DNA from: Nitriliruptoraceae bacterium
GTDB taxonomy: Bacteria > Actinomycetota > Nitriliruptoria > Nitriliruptorales > Nitriliruptoraceae
Assembly (NCBI GenBank): GCA_007134165.1
Contig: SLLJ01000292.1
Location: forward strand, 1 to 5,287
DNA: 5,287 nt
Direction: 5' to 3'
In this document: piece by piece, positions 1 to 5,212 of the stretch
Numbering within the stretch: position 1 is the stretch's first letter
Layout of the letters: every line of letters begins with the position of its first letter
The notes under the pieces: generated by a model
Databases searched by the model: none
What the model was told of the DNA's origin: nothing
Seen by the model: the letters and a program-made list of their open reading frames with translations, nothing else
Program-made: the position numbers and the translations under genes

Positions 1-69
1 CACCGGCAGAGAACAGCCCGGCCCACTACCGGCCAACGCAACCGGCCCGACGGCCATCGGAGGCTCGCA

Positions 70-99
70 GGCTGCCGAACCCCCAAGAGTTCGGCAGCC
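70..99. terminator. Perfect 11-bp hairpin, possible bidirectional terminator
   Basis: GGCTGCCGAAC (70-80) is exactly complementary to GTTCGGCAGCC (89-99), with an 8-base loop, giving a stable 11-bp stem. Neither strand has a T-rich tract after the stem, so it is not a textbook intrinsic terminator, although actinobacterial terminators often lack that tract. It lies about 265 bases past the hpt stop and could end transcription from hpt or from a gene left of the window. It could instead be a repeat-associated stem. Confidence 0.4.
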
Positions 100-181
100 G
101 GGCCAGCACGCTCAGCGCTCAGCCGACCACTATACGCGCCGGATCGGCGGCTGAAGAATCCCGCCCCGCCCGCAACGGCAC

Positions 182-266
182 CAAACCCCCGCACACGAAG
201 GTTCCGTGCACCCGCCGACCCGCAACACGCCACAAACCCCCGCACACGAAGGTTCCGCGCACCCGC
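182..266. repeat. 34-bp direct repeat, two copies in tandem at 51-bp period
   Basis: Positions 182-215 and 233-266 match over 34 bases with one mismatch (T207 versus C258). The shared core is GCACACGAAGGTTCCG. The copies are separated by 17 bases, giving a period of 51. Within the first copy CACG (194-197) could pair with CGTG (205-208), but the single substitution breaks this in the second copy, so the hairpin is probably not what is preserved. Because 51 is a multiple of three, a minus-strand frame reads a duplicated peptide here, but nothing else supports translation. Confidence 0.65.
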
Positions 267-295
267 GGCCCGTCACCGCCGGCAGAGAACAGCCC

Positions 296-312
296 GGCCG
301 CGACAAGCGGCC
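296..312 (-). terminator. GC hairpin 52 bases past hpt, candidate operon terminator
   Basis: GGCCGC (296-301) and GCGGCC (307-312) form a perfect 6-bp all-GC stem with a 5-base loop. It is the first strong stem downstream of the hpt stop codon in the direction of transcription. No U-rich tail follows. It overlaps the end of the second copy of the 21-bp repeat, so its presence may reflect the repeat and not a dedicated terminator. Confidence 0.3.
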
Positions 313-364
313 AGGACGGCGGACTGCCGACGAGCACGGGCAGGTTTCCGCCCCGCTGCCGAGC

Positions 365-952
365 TCAGCCGCCGTAAACCTCGGGCTTGAGGGTCACGAT
401 GCTGCGCACGCTCCGGTAGCGCTCGGCGTAGTCGAGCCCGTAGCCGACCACGAACACGTCGGGGACCTCGAACCCGACGTAGCGCACCGGGATGTCGACC
501 TCGCGGCGGGTGGGCTTGGTCAGCAGCGCCACCACCTCGAGGCTGGCGGGACGCCGCGAGCGCAGATTCTTCATCAGGTAGTCGAGGGTGAGCCCAGAGT
601 CCACGATGTCCTCCACGATCAGCACGTGGAGCCCCTCGATTGCCGCGTCGAGATCCTTGAGGATGCGCACGGTGCCCGAGGACGAGGTCGCCGACCCGTA
701 GGACGACACCGCCATGAAGTCGATGGACGAGTTGATCGTCAGCCGGCGGGTGAGGTCGGCCATCAGCAGGATCGCGCCCTTGAGCACCCCGATGAGCAGC
801 ACGTCATGTCCGGCGTAGTCCCGGTCGATCTCCGCCGCGAGTTCGTCGAGACGGGCCTGGATGCGGGCCTCGTCGACCAGCACCTCCTCGATGTCGTCGC
901 GCAGAACGGGCGGCACCGTGTCGAGCATGTGGCTGGCGGCTGGCTCGGCCAT
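365..952 (-). CDS. hpt: Hypoxanthine phosphoribosyltransferase
   Basis: This 195-residue cytoplasmic enzyme transfers the phosphoribosyl group of PRPP to hypoxanthine (and usually guanine) to make IMP or GMP in purine salvage. Visible family landmarks, in order, are VLLIGVLKGA near residues 51-60, the SSYGSATSSSG flexible loop at about 83-93, the PRPP-binding signature LIVEDIVDSG at 111-120 followed by LTL, and the purine-side C-terminal stretch GFEVPDVFVVGYGLDY at about 160-175. Length is normal for bacterial Hpt. The ATG at 952 has a weak AAGG seven bases upstream; the alternative ATG at 928 has none and would trim the N-terminus. It lies 45 bases after the tilS stop, in the classic tilS-hpt order, and is the last gene of the inferred operon. 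Confidence 0.95.
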   Translation of the reverse strand: MAEPAASHMLDTVPPVLRDDIEEVLVDEARIQARLDELAAEIDRDYAGHDVLLIGVLKGAILLMADLTRRLTINSSIDFMAVSSYGSATSSSGTVRILKDLDAAIEGLHVLIVEDIVDSGLTLDYLMKNLRSRRPASLEVVALLTKPTRREVDIPVRYVGFEVPDVFVVGYGLDYAERYRSVRSIVTLKPEVYGG

Positions 953-997
953 CAGGAAGCCTTGCTCGGTGGCGGCAGCAGTTCGACGCCCCGGAGC

Positions 998-2482
998 CTA
1001 GCCGTGCCCGCCGACCCGCTCGACCACGAGCAGTCCCGCGGGCGCCCGGCGGCCGGCGGCCAGCACCTCGGCGTCGGCCACGATGCCCGGCACCCACACC
1101 ACCCGGCCCCGGGCGTCGACGAGCACCGGCCACAGCGCGCGCACCGCACGAGGCACGCCGAGATCGACGAAGACGTCGGAGAGCCGGTGGGTGCCGGCCG
1201 TGCCGACCACCCGGTCGCCCGGTGCCCGGTGGCGCAGACGGAGCGGCCCGGGCAGCTCCCCCACCACCAGCCGCAGCCGACGGGCGTCCCCACCCGGCGG
1301 GGTGCAGGCGGCATCGCCCACCTCGCGCGGCGGGGTCCACATCCCCGGCACCCCGAGCGCCAGCTGCCCCGCGGCCGGCTCGGGCAGCAAACTGCGCACC
1401 TGCACCCCCGCCGGCGCCCAGGCGGTGGCGCCCGGCCAGGCGAGCTCGACCGGCTCCGAGGTCGGCAGGGCCCGCGGGCCCAACGTCACCCAGCCGCCCG
1501 CGCCGGTGCCCCGTAGCCCGTGGGGAAGATCCACCGCCCGGCCCCGCTGAAGCGTGGTGAGTTCGCTGAGCGCGGCCGCGGACAGCGGCGGGCCGGACGG
1601 CGCGACCTCGGCGACCAGCCGGCGCAGCACCCGGTGGGCCACGGCATCGGGCAGGCGCCCGAGCCGTCGGGTCTCGACGGCCACGACCGGCCCGACCCAC
1701 CGGGCGTGCTCACCGACGATCTGCCCGGCCCACTGCTCGAGCGCATCGGCGTCGGCGGCGGCGAGCTCCGCGAGCCGGGTCAGTGCGCCGACCACGTCCC
1801 CGGCGACCGGAGCGAGGGCGGGCAGCACCTCGTGGCGCACCACCGCCCGGCGCACCCCCGGGTCGCGGTTGGTGGGATCGGTGACCGTCGGCAGGCCCTC
1901 GAGCACCACAAAGCGCTGCACGTCCGCGCGCCGCAGGCGCAGCAGCGGGCGCACCAGCCCCCCGTGGTGCGGGCGCATCGCGGCCAGCCCGTCGGTGCCG
2001 GTACCCCTCGCTGCGCGCAGGAGCACGGTTTCGGCCTGGTCTTCGGCGGTGTGCCCGACCGCGATCAGTCGGGCCCGCACCGAGGTGGCGACCTCACGCA
2101 GGGCGGCGTAGCGCGCCGCCCGGGCGGCAGCCTCGATCCCGTGGCCGCGGCGGGTGACCTCGACCTCTCGGATCAGCAGCGGTAGCCCGAGCCAGGTGGC
2201 ATGGCGGCGGACCACCTCGAGGTCTTCGGTGTCGTCGCGCAGCCCGTGGCGCACATGCACCAAGGTCGGCACCAGATCGGGCCGGGCATCGGTCAGCAGG
2301 TAGGCAAGCGCGGTCGAGTCCGGACCGCCTGACAGCGCCACCACCACCCGCGCGCCGTCGGGCACCGCGGCCAGCGCCCGCGCCACCTCGGCGACCAGGT
2401 CATGGCGGGAGCGTCCGGGCGGCAGGGCACCCGGTCCCGGCGCACCCGGTCCCGGCGCACCCGGTCGCGGGGTGGCGCTCAT
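998..2482 (-). CDS. tilS: tRNA(Ile)-lysidine synthetase
   Basis: TilS uses ATP and lysine to convert the wobble cytidine of the CAU-anticodon tRNA-Ile2 to lysidine, so that it reads AUA and is charged with isoleucine. The protein has 494 residues. The PP-loop ATP pyrophosphatase motif SGGPDST is at 51-57, HVRHGLR at 77-83, the conserved GHTAEDQAETVLLRAARGTG block at about 143-162, and the RHEVLP segment near 216-221. The C-terminal TilS domain is recognisable from RHRAPGDRV and GTHRLSDVFVDLGVPRAVR onward. The N-terminus carries a short Pro/Gly/Ala tail before the catalytic domain. The ATG at 2482 overlaps the stop of the upstream metalloprotease as ATGA, with no clear Shine-Dalgarno, which suggests translational coupling. 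Confidence 0.95.
   Translation of the reverse strand: MSATPRPGAPGPGAPGPGALPPGRSRHDLVAEVARALAAVPDGARVVVALSGGPDSTALAYLLTDARPDLVPTLVHVRHGLRDDTEDLEVVRRHATWLGLPLLIREVEVTRRGHGIEAAARAARYAALREVATSVRARLIAVGHTAEDQAETVLLRAARGTGTDGLAAMRPHHGGLVRPLLRLRRADVQRFVVLEGLPTVTDPTNRDPGVRRAVVRHEVLPALAPVAGDVVGALTRLAELAAADADALEQWAGQIVGEHARWVGPVVAVETRRLGRLPDAVAHRVLRRLVAEVAPSGPPLSAAALSELTTLQRGRAVDLPHGLRGTGAGGWVTLGPRALPTSEPVELAWPGATAWAPAGVQVRSLLPEPAAGQLALGVPGMWTPPREVGDAACTPPGGDARRLRLVVGELPGPLRLRHRAPGDRVVGTAGTHRLSDVFVDLGVPRAVRALWPVLVDARGRVVWVPGIVADAEVLAAGRRAPAGLLVVERVGGHG
2427..2471 (-). repeat. 15-nt tandem repeat in the tilS N-terminal tail
   Basis: Three consecutive 15-base units lie at 2427-2441, 2442-2456 and 2457-2471. 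The first two are identical (GCACCCGGTCCCGGC on the plus strand) and the third differs at two positions. In the tilS frame they encode a repeated Pro-Gly-Ala-Pro-Gly-type peptide ahead of the PP-loop domain. The period is a multiple of three, so copy-number changes keep the frame; the tail is presumably disordered and non-catalytic. Confidence 0.75.
2479..2482 (-). other. ATGA stop/start overlap between the metalloprotease gene and tilS
   Basis: The tilS ATG (2482-2480) overlaps the metalloprotease TGA (2481-2479). With no convincing ribosome binding site just upstream, tilS translation is probably coupled by reinitiation after the metalloprotease stop. This is direct evidence that the two genes share a transcript. 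Confidence 0.85.
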
Positions 2483-3468
2483 GTGACCCGGGCGACCCAG
2501 CCGGCCGCATCGTCGACCTCGTGGGCCCGCGGCAGGGCGTCGGGCCCGGTGAACGCCCGGTTGAGGGCCTGAACCCCGCCGAGTTCGAGCACCTCGCGCA
2601 CGAACGACTCGCCCTCGCGGTACTGCCGACGCTTCATCTCCAGCCCGGCGACCGCGGTCAGAATCCGGCTGGTGACGTCGTTGCGGCGCGCGTCCAGCGC
2701 GGCACGCACCGCCTCGGGGTCGCGCACCAACTCGTCGGCCGCGTCGAACATCGCCGCGTTGCCGTGCCCCTCGAGCAGGCTCATCAGCCCCTGCGCCTCG
2801 GCGAGGATCTCGGCCTGTTCGGGCGTGAGCACGGTTTCGATCAGCGGTTGGATCGACCCGGTGCGCCGGACCTGGTCGATGACCTCGGGCAGCCGGGGGG
2901 CGAGCTCGAGCATCGCCGCACGATCGATGCGGGCATGCTCGAGGTAGCGGCGGACCAGCCCGGCAAGATGGTCGGCGAGCCACGGGGTGGCGTCGAACTG
3001 CAGCCGGTGGGTGACCTCGTGCAGCACCACGCAGCGGCGGATGTCGTCGGCCAGCGCTCCGTGCTGGTCGGCCAGCACCAGCACGTTGGGGCCGACCACC
3101 ACCAGCTTCCCGCCGCCCGGACCGCCCAGCGGCAGCAGGTACTGGCCGAGCACCTTGGACGACAGCAGCCCGAACAGGGCCCCGAGCTGGGTGCCGAGCA
3201 CCTTGGGCGCGGCCCGGCTGCGCTCGGTGAGCCGCTCGCGCAGGGGCTCGAAGGCGCCGCGCAGGCTGCTCAGGTTTTGCTGAACCCAGCCGATGCGCCC
3301 CACCACGGTCACCTCGGTCGGGTCGAGTTCCCCGCCGAGTTGCGTCCAGCGCCGCGCGGCAGCGTCGATGGCGGGCAGCTCGTCGGCGACCGCGGCACGC
3401 AGCCGAGCGACCTCGACGGGATCGGCTCCGGAGGACGGCGCCAGCATCCGGGCGACGCGCAGGGCCAC
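2479..3468 (-). CDS. Zinc-dependent metalloprotease, Zincin_2 / DUF2342-like family
   Basis: The 329-residue protein belongs to the actinobacterial zincin-like family sometimes annotated as coenzyme F420 biosynthesis-associated; its substrate is unknown. The zinc signature HEVTH is at 150-154 in VVLHEVTHRLQFD, followed by the family's downstream SLLEGHGNAAMFD block at about 230-242, whose Glu (233) is the likely third zinc ligand by analogy. The C-terminal GLEMKRRQYREGESFV stretch (about 276-291) also fits the family. There is no signal peptide, so it is probably cytoplasmic. The start is doubtful. GTG at 3468 is the first standard start codon in frame, but it lacks a proper ribosome binding site, and the frame stays open upstream to 3606 with family-like residues (LVDEAV) just before it. 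A perfect AGGAGG (3556-3561) precedes an in-frame GTC at 3549, which may mark the real or ancestral start. Confidence 0.88.
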   Translation of the reverse strand: MALRVARMLAPSSGADPVEVARLRAAVADELPAIDAAARRWTQLGGELDPTEVTVVGRIGWVQQNLSSLRGAFEPLRERLTERSRAAPKVLGTQLGALFGLLSSKVLGQYLLPLGGPGGGKLVVVGPNVLVLADQHGALADDIRRCVVLHEVTHRLQFDATPWLADHLAGLVRRYLEHARIDRAAMLELAPRLPEVIDQVRRTGSIQPLIETVLTPEQAEILAEAQGLMSLLEGHGNAAMFDAADELVRDPEAVRAALDARRNDVTSRILTAVAGLEMKRRQYREGESFVREVLELGGVQALNRAFTGPDALPRAHEVDDAAGWVARVT

Positions 3469-3492
3469 CGCCTCGTCGACCAGTGGCGGCGC

Positions 3493-3540
3493 GGAGGCGG
3501 ACCCGGAGGCGGACCCGGGGGCGGGCTCGGGGGCGGGCTC
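3493..3540 (-). repeat. 12-nt tandem repeat, two plus two units
   Basis: Reading the minus strand from 3540, there are two identical units of GAGCCCGCCCCC and then two identical units of GGGTCCGCCTCC, which are diverged copies of each other. In the metalloprotease frame they spell EPAP-EPAP-GSAS-GSAS, a low-complexity tail ahead of the first family-like residues. The repeat starts within the stop region of the preceding membrane-protein gene and fills almost all of the gap to the GTG at 3468. Whether it is translated depends on where the metalloprotease really starts. Confidence 0.8.
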
Positions 3541-3880
3541 AGCGCTGACCGGCAGCCTCCTGGGCCGGGCGCCGCACCCGGAACTCGTAGAACAGCCCGC
3601 CGGCGATCACCGCGAGCCCGAAGCCACCGGTCAGCAGCCAGGCTGCCGCCCAGGTGAACTGCACCTCCCGGTCCTCGAAACCGCCGAGGTCGCGGGCCGC
3701 GTTCTCCTCGGCGTCGCGCGGCTTGGGCTCGGGACCGGTGATCTCGTCCACCGCGAGCACCATCCCGCCCTCGGCGGCGGAGCCATCGTCGGGGGCAGGA
3801 GCGTTGTCGGCCAGCGCGAGCGCGGGCGACGCGAGCACGGCGACGAGCAACAGGGCGGAGAGCACGAGCCATCGACGCAT
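3539..3880 (-). CDS. Small secreted-then-anchored membrane protein, function unknown
   Basis: I do not recognise this 113-residue protein. It begins with a clear Sec signal peptide: MRR, a hydrophobic core from about 4 to 20, then ALALA-DNA with likely signal peptidase I cleavage after residue 24. A polar, acidic, Pro-containing stretch follows (25-75), then one hydrophobic segment at about 77-98 and a basic tail (FRVRR). The predicted topology is type I, with a 50-residue extracytoplasmic domain and a short cytoplasmic tail. No catalytic motif, cysteine or lipobox is visible in the mature part. ATG at 3880 is preferred because AGGAG (3889-3893) lies eight bases upstream; GTG at 3883 is also possible. 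An upstream ATG at 3922 overlaps the peptidase stop as ATGA but has no ribosome binding site and would extend the signal peptide awkwardly. Confidence 0.75.
   Translation of the reverse strand: MRRWLVLSALLLVAVLASPALALADNAPAPDDGSAAEGGMVLAVDEITGPEPKPRDAEENAARDLGGFEDREVQFTWAAAWLLTGGFGLAVIAGGLFYEFRVRRPAQEAAGQR
3556..3561 (-). promoter_or_regulatory. Perfect AGGAGG Shine-Dalgarno without a standard start codon
   Basis: AGGAGG on the minus strand (3561-3556) is followed six bases later by GTC (3549-3547), in frame with the metalloprotease. No ATG, GTG or TTG in that frame lies at a usable distance. The motif also falls inside the coding sequence of the membrane protein upstream, where AGG-AGG encodes Arg-Arg only in the metalloprotease frame, so it may be chance. 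Its position, just before the end of the upstream gene, is where a ribosome binding site would be expected. Confidence 0.45.
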
Positions 3881-3888
3881 CACGCAGG

Positions 3889-3893
3889 CTCCT
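3889..3893 (-). promoter_or_regulatory. Ribosome binding site of the small membrane protein
   Basis: AGGAG on the minus strand lies eight bases before ATG at 3880 and five before GTG at 3883. It decides between these starts and the upstream ATG at 3922, which has no such site. Confidence 0.65.
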
Positions 3894-3918
3894 GGACGGC
3901 GCGGTGAGGGCGGGGACG

Positions 3919-5136
3919 TCATGCTAGCGGGGCACGGTCTGGCAGCACGGGTCGGCCGGCACGGTGGTCGCGCACCCGCCAGAACCGACGCACGTAGACA
4001 GGGCGGGTGTCGTCGACCTCGACCGCTCGGATCCGCTCGGTCCAGCGCGCGGTGAGCGCGTCAGCGGTGGCGAAGGCCTCGACACTGGGCGGGGGGCGCT
4101 CGAAGAAGGAGCGCTCGACCTCGTCGCGTTCGGGGGTGAAGCGGGGCAGCAGCCGCTCCGGATCCCGCAGGGCCCAGCGGTGCAGGTGTTCGTGGCGCCA
4201 CCACAGGTGGGTGTCGTCGGCCCGCTCGTTCGGTTCGGGGCCGAGGTCCACCGGTTCGTCCACCACGACCGGCTTGAACACCGAGGTACAGGTCGCGGCC
4301 GTGCCCGTGGCCCAGTGCCGGGCACCCTCGGCGCTCAGCTCGCTGATCCACGCCGCGGTGGTCTGGGAGGCCACCACCACCCCGCCGGCGTGCATGCAGG
4401 GTGCGGCCATGGCCCCCGTCAGCGCCGTGTAGGTCGGCGCCAGCAGACCGTCACCGTGGTCACGCAGCGCAGCGGCGAGGTCGGCGGGCCCGCTCGCCCG
4501 GGCGGCCCACTGCTCGGTGGCGGCGCGGCGCACCCGGCATCCGGACACGCGGCTGCGCAGTCGGTCGCTGAAGCGCTCGGCGAACCCGGGGATGGTCAGC
4601 CCGTTGGAGATGCTGCGCGCCCCGTGGGTGACCTGCTCCACGGCCCGGCGACGGCCCGCCGTCTCGAGCACGAAGGCCTGCCGGTGGTCGGCGACCAGGA
4701 AGCTGTTGTGGTAGGTGAAGGAGGGGTCCTCGAGCCCGCAGCCTCCACCCTGGCCGTGCTCGTCGAGCAGGTGCACGATGACGTCGACGGCCGCCTCGGC
4801 CGACCCGGCCCGTTCCAGGCCCAGCCGCACGAGGTCCATACCGGTCAGGCCCACCTCGGCATAGGGCTCACGGGTGAACACGGCCTCGTTGCCGATCACC
4901 ACGCCCGCATCGTTCGCGCCCATCTCCGCGCCCCACATCCAGAACGGTCGCGACAGCACCACCGCCCGGGTGTCCGCGACCTGGGGGATCTCGAGGTGGG
5001 TGCAGCGCAGCACGCTGCCCGCCGGGTGGGTGGCTGCGGGGAACCACTCGATGGGCTGCGCCTCGTTGGCGTCACGATCCGATGCCTTGGCGAACAGCAC
5101 CCGACCGGGCTCCACCAGCACCGTCGTGTCGCACAT
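3919..5136 (-). CDS. Secernin-like C69 family peptidase (N-terminal nucleophile hydrolase)
   Basis: This 405-residue protein resembles secernins and C69 dipeptidases, Ntn hydrolases whose N-terminal Cys becomes the nucleophile once preceding residues are removed. The start was set at 5136 so that the protein begins Met-Cys-Asp-Thr; Cys2 would be exposed by methionine removal. Landmarks shared with secernins as I recall them: FAKASDRDANEAQ (15-27), VVLSRPFWMWGAEMGAND (59-76), IGNEAV (81-86), GMDLVRLGLERA (99-110), GQGGGC (128-133), YHNSFLVAD (142-150), VLETAGR (156-162), a later ISNGL, and SVFKP in the C-terminal third. It has no signal peptide, so it is presumably cytoplasmic. Its substrate is unknown: family members include dipeptidases, but secernin activity is poorly defined. 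It is the first gene of the inferred operon. A -10-like TACCCT ends six bases before the ATG and no Shine-Dalgarno is present, which suggests a leaderless message. A longer frame to 5241 is rejected because it would bury the Cys. Confidence 0.88.
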   Translation of the reverse strand: MCDTTVLVEPGRVLFAKASDRDANEAQPIEWFPAATHPAGSVLRCTHLEIPQVADTRAVVLSRPFWMWGAEMGANDAGVVIGNEAVFTREPYAEVGLTGMDLVRLGLERAGSAEAAVDVIVHLLDEHGQGGGCGLEDPSFTYHNSFLVADHRQAFVLETAGRRRAVEQVTHGARSISNGLTIPGFAERFSDRLRSRVSGCRVRRAATEQWAARASGPADLAAALRDHGDGLLAPTYTALTGAMAAPCMHAGGVVVASQTTAAWISELSAEGARHWATGTAATCTSVFKPVVVDEPVDLGPEPNERADDTHLWWRHEHLHRWALRDPERLLPRFTPERDEVERSFFERPPPSVEAFATADALTARWTERIRAVEVDDTRPVYVRRFWRVRDHRAGRPVLPDRAPLA

Positions 5137-5142
5137 GTGGGC

Positions 5143-5148
5143 AGGGTA
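5143..5148 (-). promoter_or_regulatory. -10-like hexamer TACCCT, leaderless promoter of the peptidase operon
   Basis: On the minus strand TACCCT (TANNNT pattern) lies six bases before the A of the ATG at 5136, the spacing expected when transcription starts at the start codon itself. The absence of a Shine-Dalgarno upstream of this ATG agrees. No convincing -35 hexamer is seen at the usual spacing, so this is a weak to moderate prediction. Confidence 0.45.
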
Positions 5149-5157
5149 GTGGACCAG

Positions 5158-5163
5158 TACCCT
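5158..5163 (+). promoter_or_regulatory. -10-like hexamer TACCCT for the divergent gene
   Basis: This is the mirror copy of the minus-strand hexamer, in the other arm of the palindrome. Transcription starting about seven bases downstream would leave a leader of roughly 40 bases that includes the AGGAGG at 5197. No clear -35 element is visible. It could be merely the necessary reflection of the palindrome. Confidence 0.3.
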
Positions 5164-5196
5164 GCCGAGGTTGCGGTCGTCCGGGCCGCCATGACC

Positions 5197-5202
5197 AGGA
5201 GG
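5197..5202 (+). promoter_or_regulatory. Perfect AGGAGG ribosome binding site of the divergent gene
   Basis: AGGAGG lies ten bases before GTG at 5213. It decides this start over the ATG at 5191, which it follows and therefore cannot serve. Confidence 0.6.
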
Positions 5203-5212
5203 CCCTCCCACC

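Larger units (their letters stand above)
3..299. repeat. 21-bp exact direct repeat, two copies (3-23 and 279-299)
   Basis: An identical 21-base stretch containing GGCAGAGAACAGCCCGGCC occurs at 3-23 and 279-299, 276 bases apart. In both copies the terminal GGCC is followed, after a short variable stretch, by a second GGCC (31-34 and 309-312), so each copy can close a small hairpin (4 bp in the first, 6 bp in the second). Identical sequence with a varying loop suggests a small dispersed intergenic element or a partial duplication of this flank. The coordinates given span both copies; the sequence between them is not part of the repeat. Confidence 0.6.
1..364. other. Non-coding, repeat-bearing region downstream of hpt
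   Basis: No open frame here has a recognisable protein, a credible ribosome binding site or sustained gene-like composition. The frames that cross it are either repeat-derived or shadows running into hpt. It holds two direct-repeat pairs (3-23 with 279-299, and 182-215 with 233-266) and two perfect hairpins (70-99 and 296-312). Since hpt ends at 365 reading leftwards, this is its 3' flank, and it probably contains the operon's transcription end. In many actinobacteria ftsH follows hpt closely; no such start is visible here. A gene could begin left of the window. Confidence 0.6.
5140..5166. promoter_or_regulatory. 27-bp near-perfect palindrome, probable operator in the divergent promoter region
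   Basis: The outer arms GGCAGGGTA (5140-5148) and TACCCTGCC (5158-5166) are perfectly complementary. The inner TGG/CCA (5150-5152 and 5154-5156) also pair about the central A5153, leaving a single mismatched pair (5149/5157). The site lies between the starts of the minus-strand peptidase gene and the divergent plus-strand gene, 3 bases upstream of the peptidase ATG. It is shaped like the binding site of a dimeric repressor or activator. The regulator cannot be named from the sequence. Confidence 0.6.

Noticed and set aside
1..118. Possible tRNA or structured RNA around the 70-99 hairpin
   Set aside because: There is one stem only. No cloverleaf arms, anticodon loop or other conserved tRNA features could be found around it.
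182..266. Possible CRISPR array
   Set aside because: There are only two repeat copies with a 17-base gap, no further units and no cas genes in the window.
119..337. Minus-strand 72-codon frame in the left flank
   Set aside because: It exists because the 51-bp repeat period is a multiple of three. The peptide is repetitive, no ribosome binding site is evident and no family is recognised.
206..1516. Long plus-strand open frame antisense to hpt and tilS
   Set aside because: It lies opposite two securely identified genes, is rich in His/Arg/Pro/Gly as expected for an antisense shadow in high-GC DNA, and shows no domain. High-GC genomes open such frames by default.
2521..3657. Long plus-strand open frame antisense to the metalloprotease
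   Set aside because: It has the same shadow composition, lies opposite a gene with a clear HExxH motif, and ends in Gly-rich sequence derived from the tandem repeat.
3881..3922. ATG at 3922 as start of the small membrane protein (ATGA overlap with the peptidase stop)
   Set aside because: It has no ribosome binding site and would add 14 residues before a normal signal peptide. It remains possible through translational coupling, but the AGGAG-preceded ATG at 3880 is better.
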